A stretch of DNA of 37,132 nt from REEB426 sp964551975 (lineage in GTDB: Bacteria > Actinomycetota > Actinomycetes > S36-B12), in contig CAZKFI010000017.1 in assembly GCA_964551975.1 (NCBI GenBank), forward strand, positions 1 to 37,132. The letters are read 5' to 3'. A program made the position numbers and the translations under genes. Positions within the stretch are counted from its first letter, which is position 1, and the number at the start of each line of letters is the position of its first letter. Positions 34,859 through 37,132 of this stretch are shown here, piece after piece. The notes below the pieces were generated by a model that did no database searches, was not told the origin of the DNA, and saw only the letters and a list, made by a program, of their open reading frames with translations.

Positions 34859-36235
34859 CTACTGAACGGCGTACAGTCGATTCGCTACCTGTTTCGCATC
34901 CGAGTACACCGACTGCATGTCGAACATTTCCCCGTCTGTAGACCTCACAATCCCGGAGCGTACGACCTCTGTCCCCCCAACGATCAGATCACGCACACTG
35001 CTACCTGCCAATGTTCGAAACAAGAAGGTCGCCGGATCATCGAGCGCGCGGCTGGGCACTCCGGCAAATTCGATAGTGCCAAGGTCCAGGATCGCCAGGT
35101 CTGCGGGCCGGTCGGGTAGCAGGGCACCCAATCCCTCCCAACCAATCGCATGCGCGGCGCCCGTTGTCGCCAAGCTAAGTACCTGGCCCGGGCTGAGCAC
35201 CGTGCGCCCATCCGCGATGCGACTGCGCTGGGCAGCCCAGGCCAGTTGCGTCTCCACCAGCATTGAACCGCGATCATTTGACGCAGCGCCATCCACGCTG
35301 ACCGCGACTCGATCGTTGGCCGCCGACCAATCGGCGAGTGGAATGAGCGGATAGCCCAGCAGCATGCTGCAACTGGGGTTGTGCACGATGCCCATCGAGG
35401 CCTCGCCGAAGGCACGTGCATCCGCCACCGTCAACTGTGAACCATGTGCGAGCCAATTCCCGGGACGCACCAAACCGAGACGCTCAGCGAAGGCAAAGGC
35501 TGTTTCACCCTCCGGCAGACTGGTCGGCAGCGGATGGAAGTGCGTGTGCATGGGCACACCATGTGCGTCCGCAATGGCTGTCAGTCGCCGGTGAAAGGAG
35601 CCGTCGTCATCCAAGACCGGAGTCGTCGGACCACATGCCCAGCGCAATCGATCGTTTGTTGGCCTTGCGAGCACTTCAGCTGTGCGCGTTAAGGCTCGAT
35701 CCTCTGGTTCGAGCAGTCGCGTGAGGTCCACCCCCTGCTGGCCGAGGATCTCGGCAAGCGGTCCCTCCAATCGCGGTGCGCAACCGCGGACGTAGAGCAA
35801 GCGCAGACCCAAACGTTGGGCCGCGCGCACCACCGGTGTCACGAAGTCCTCGTCCCCGGGGTGCAGATACTCGAAACCGGCAACAGTCGTTGCTCCGCCC
35901 ATCGCCGCTTGCAGCAACGAAACTGTGGCGGCAGTCTCGATGTCTGCCGGCGTCATCGCAGACCACGCTCGGTAGTGGACGGCGAGCCAGTCCAACAGGC
36001 CCCCCTGGACAGAGACACCACGTGAGGCACCCTGCGTAAGGTGGTGATGCGCCGCAACAAAGCCAGGCATCACCAGGCAGTCCTGCGCATCGATTACACG
36101 TTCGGCAGCAGGCGGTGTACCCACCCCCGATCCAACGACGCGCCCGTCGGCGATACTCAACCAACCGTCCCGCAACACCGGCTGATCCCACGATCGAACC
36201 AATGCCGCAGCGTGCGCAATCACTAAGTCGGGCAT
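34859..36235 (-). CDS. ATZ/TRZ-type amidohydrolase, 8-oxoguanine-deaminase-like
   Basis: 458 residues. The His63-His64-His65 run followed by LTQG is the HHHxxQ style of 8-oxoguanine deaminase and hydroxyatrazine ethylaminohydrolase relatives. Further ligands are His in MHTHFHP, His in LAHGSQ and Asp in VSVDGAASND. It probably deaminates a purine-, triazine- or pyrimidine-like ring in the cytosol. It lies between the aldehyde dehydrogenase (17 bases upstream) and the cysteine hydrolase (26 bases downstream) in one transcription unit. Confidence 0.82.
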   Translation of the reverse strand: MPDLVIAHAAALVRSWDQPVLRDGWLSIADGRVVGSGVGTPPAAERVIDAQDCLVMPGFVAAHHHLTQGASRGVSVQGGLLDWLAVHYRAWSAMTPADIETAATVSLLQAAMGGATTVAGFEYLHPGDEDFVTPVVRAAQRLGLRLLYVRGCAPRLEGPLAEILGQQGVDLTRLLEPEDRALTRTAEVLARPTNDRLRWACGPTTPVLDDDGSFHRRLTAIADAHGVPMHTHFHPLPTSLPEGETAFAFAERLGLVRPGNWLAHGSQLTVADARAFGEASMGIVHNPSCSMLLGYPLIPLADWSAANDRVAVSVDGAASNDRGSMLVETQLAWAAQRSRIADGRTVLSPGQVLSLATTGAAHAIGWEGLGALLPDRPADLAILDLGTIEFAGVPSRALDDPATFLFRTLAGSSVRDLIVGGTEVVRSGIVRSTDGEMFDMQSVYSDAKQVANRLYAVQ

Positions 36236-36252
36236 GACCCGACCGTACTGGC

Positions 36253-37132
36253 TCAGCTATCGAGGTTGGCCATCACGTGCTTGATGCGCGTGTAGTCCTC
36301 GAACCCATACATCGACAGGTCCTTGCCGTAACCCGAATGCTTGAAGCCACCATGAGGCATCTCAGCGACCAGTGGGATGTGCGTATTGATCCACACACAG
36401 CCGAAGTCGAGCAGGCGTGCTACTCGCATCGCTCGACCGAAGTCCTTGGTCCACACACTGGAGGCGAGCCCGTAGTTCACGCCATTCGCCCAGGCCAGGG
36501 CTTCGGCTTCATCACTGAAACGCTGCACGGTGATGACCGGGCCGAAGATCTCGTTTTGAATCATCTCGTCGTCCTGCTTCAACCCAGCGACGACGGTCGG
36601 TTCGACGTAGAAGCCACGATCGCCCTGGCGGTTTCCACCGGCGACCACGGATGCATGTGATGGCGTGCGGCTCAGGAACCCGAGCACGCGCTCCAATTGG
36701 CCGGCGTTGTTGACCGGCGGCACCATGGCGTCCCCACTCGGGCCATCGGCATAGGTGGTGGCAGTTGCCTTGGCTTGCTCGGCGATGGCCGCGACGAAAT
36801 CGTCATAGATTCCCGGGGCAGCCAGGATGCGAGTACCAGCAGTGCAGTCCTGACCAGCGTTGAAATAGCCAGCAACGGCCATCCACTCCGCAGTTGCCGC
36901 GACATCGGCATCGTCGAAGATGATGACCGGTGCCTTACCACCAAGTTCGAGGTGAACTCTCTTGACATCCTTGGCTGCTTCCTCGGCAACCTGCATGCCA
37001 GCTCGTACCGATCCGGTGATGGCGACCATCTGCGGTACTGGGTGGGACACCAGGCTCCGACCGGTGTCACGATCACCGCAGATCACGTTCATGACCCCTG
37101 GTGGCAGTGCGTCAGCCTCGGCGAGCAGCTCG
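36253..37132 (-). CDS. Aldehyde dehydrogenase, aminobutyraldehyde-type, N-terminus beyond window
   Basis: The frame is open to the right edge, so about 292 C-terminal residues are visible. LELGGKAP and AGQDCTAGTR carry the catalytic Glu and Cys. The C-terminus (EMPHGGFKHSGYGKDLSMYGFEDYTRIKHV) resembles that of the dehydrogenase at 5293-6801, so the two are paralogues of the aminoaldehyde/betaine-aldehyde group. It is the first visible gene of the operon containing the 8-oxoguanine-deaminase-like protein. A start at 37092 would be internal. Confidence 0.85.
   Translation of the reverse strand, partial: ELLAEADALPPGVMNVICGDRDTGRSLVSHPVPQMVAITGSVRAGMQVAEEAAKDVKRVHLELGGKAPVIIFDDADVAATAEWMAVAGYFNAGQDCTAGTRILAAPGIYDDFVAAIAEQAKATATTYADGPSGDAMVPPVNNAGQLERVLGFLSRTPSHASVVAGGNRQGDRGFYVEPTVVAGLKQDDEMIQNEIFGPVITVQRFSDEAEALAWANGVNYGLASSVWTKDFGRAMRVARLLDFGCVWINTHIPLVAEMPHGGFKHSGYGKDLSMYGFEDYTRIKHVMANLDS

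Overview
The window looks like a fragment of a GC-rich, high-coding-density actinobacterial chromosome (Actinomycetota). The support is frequent GTG starts, many 1-4 base stop/start overlaps (ATGA, TGATG, GTGA), two luciferase-like enzymes of the F420/FMN type, MocR/P450/DMT gene types common in that phylum, and protein style. A run of 10 Ns (21623-21632) and one clear frameshift indicate a draft, probably metagenomic, assembly. No rRNA, tRNA, transposase, phage gene or CRISPR array was seen. Nearly every gene serves uptake or breakdown of small nitrogen compounds: polyamines, pyrimidines, pseudouridine, purine-like rings and related amides.

Layout. (1) 1-8216, minus strand: an operon led by a MocR regulator, then an aminoaldehyde dehydrogenase, a Pot-type ABC importer (binding protein, ATPase, two permeases), a yeast-type cytosine deaminase and a truncated agmatinase-family ureohydrolase. 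(2) 8454-17110, plus strand: reductive pyrimidine catabolism (beta-ureidopropionase, dihydropyrimidinase, methylmalonate/malonate-semialdehyde dehydrogenase), a luciferase-like oxidoreductase and a THI5/NMT1-type ABC importer, closed by a strong hairpin at 17121-17152. A dihydropyrimidine dehydrogenase is missing. (3) 17184-19257, minus: cytochrome P450 plus an EamA exporter. (4) 19348-22642, plus: PfkB kinase, pseudouridine-5'-phosphate glycosidase and an ATZ/TRZ amidohydrolase, all overlapping by ATGA. (5) 22639-29458, minus: an eight-gene operon with a second THI5/NMT1-type importer, two neighbouring SUMF1-fold proteins lacking the catalytic cysteines, a TenA-family protein, an SDR and a luciferase-like oxidoreductase. 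This is the best candidate for an undescribed pathway. Its 306-base leader holds two 36-base direct repeats, palindromes and a promoter. (6) 29765-30787, minus: an ACMSD-like amidohydrolase, divergent from (7) 30967-34196, plus: aldehyde dehydrogenase, SDR and phosphotriesterase-like hydrolase. (8) 34182-37132, minus: aldehyde dehydrogenase (cut by the window end), an 8-oxoguanine-deaminase-like amidohydrolase and an isochorismatase-fold cysteine hydrolase.

Working together, the genes describe a scavenging island: ABC importers bring in N-heterocycles and polyamines, hydrolases open rings and release ammonia or CO2, and aldehyde dehydrogenases and SDRs send the carbon to central metabolism. 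All functions are read from sequence motifs and family knowledge; no database search was run.
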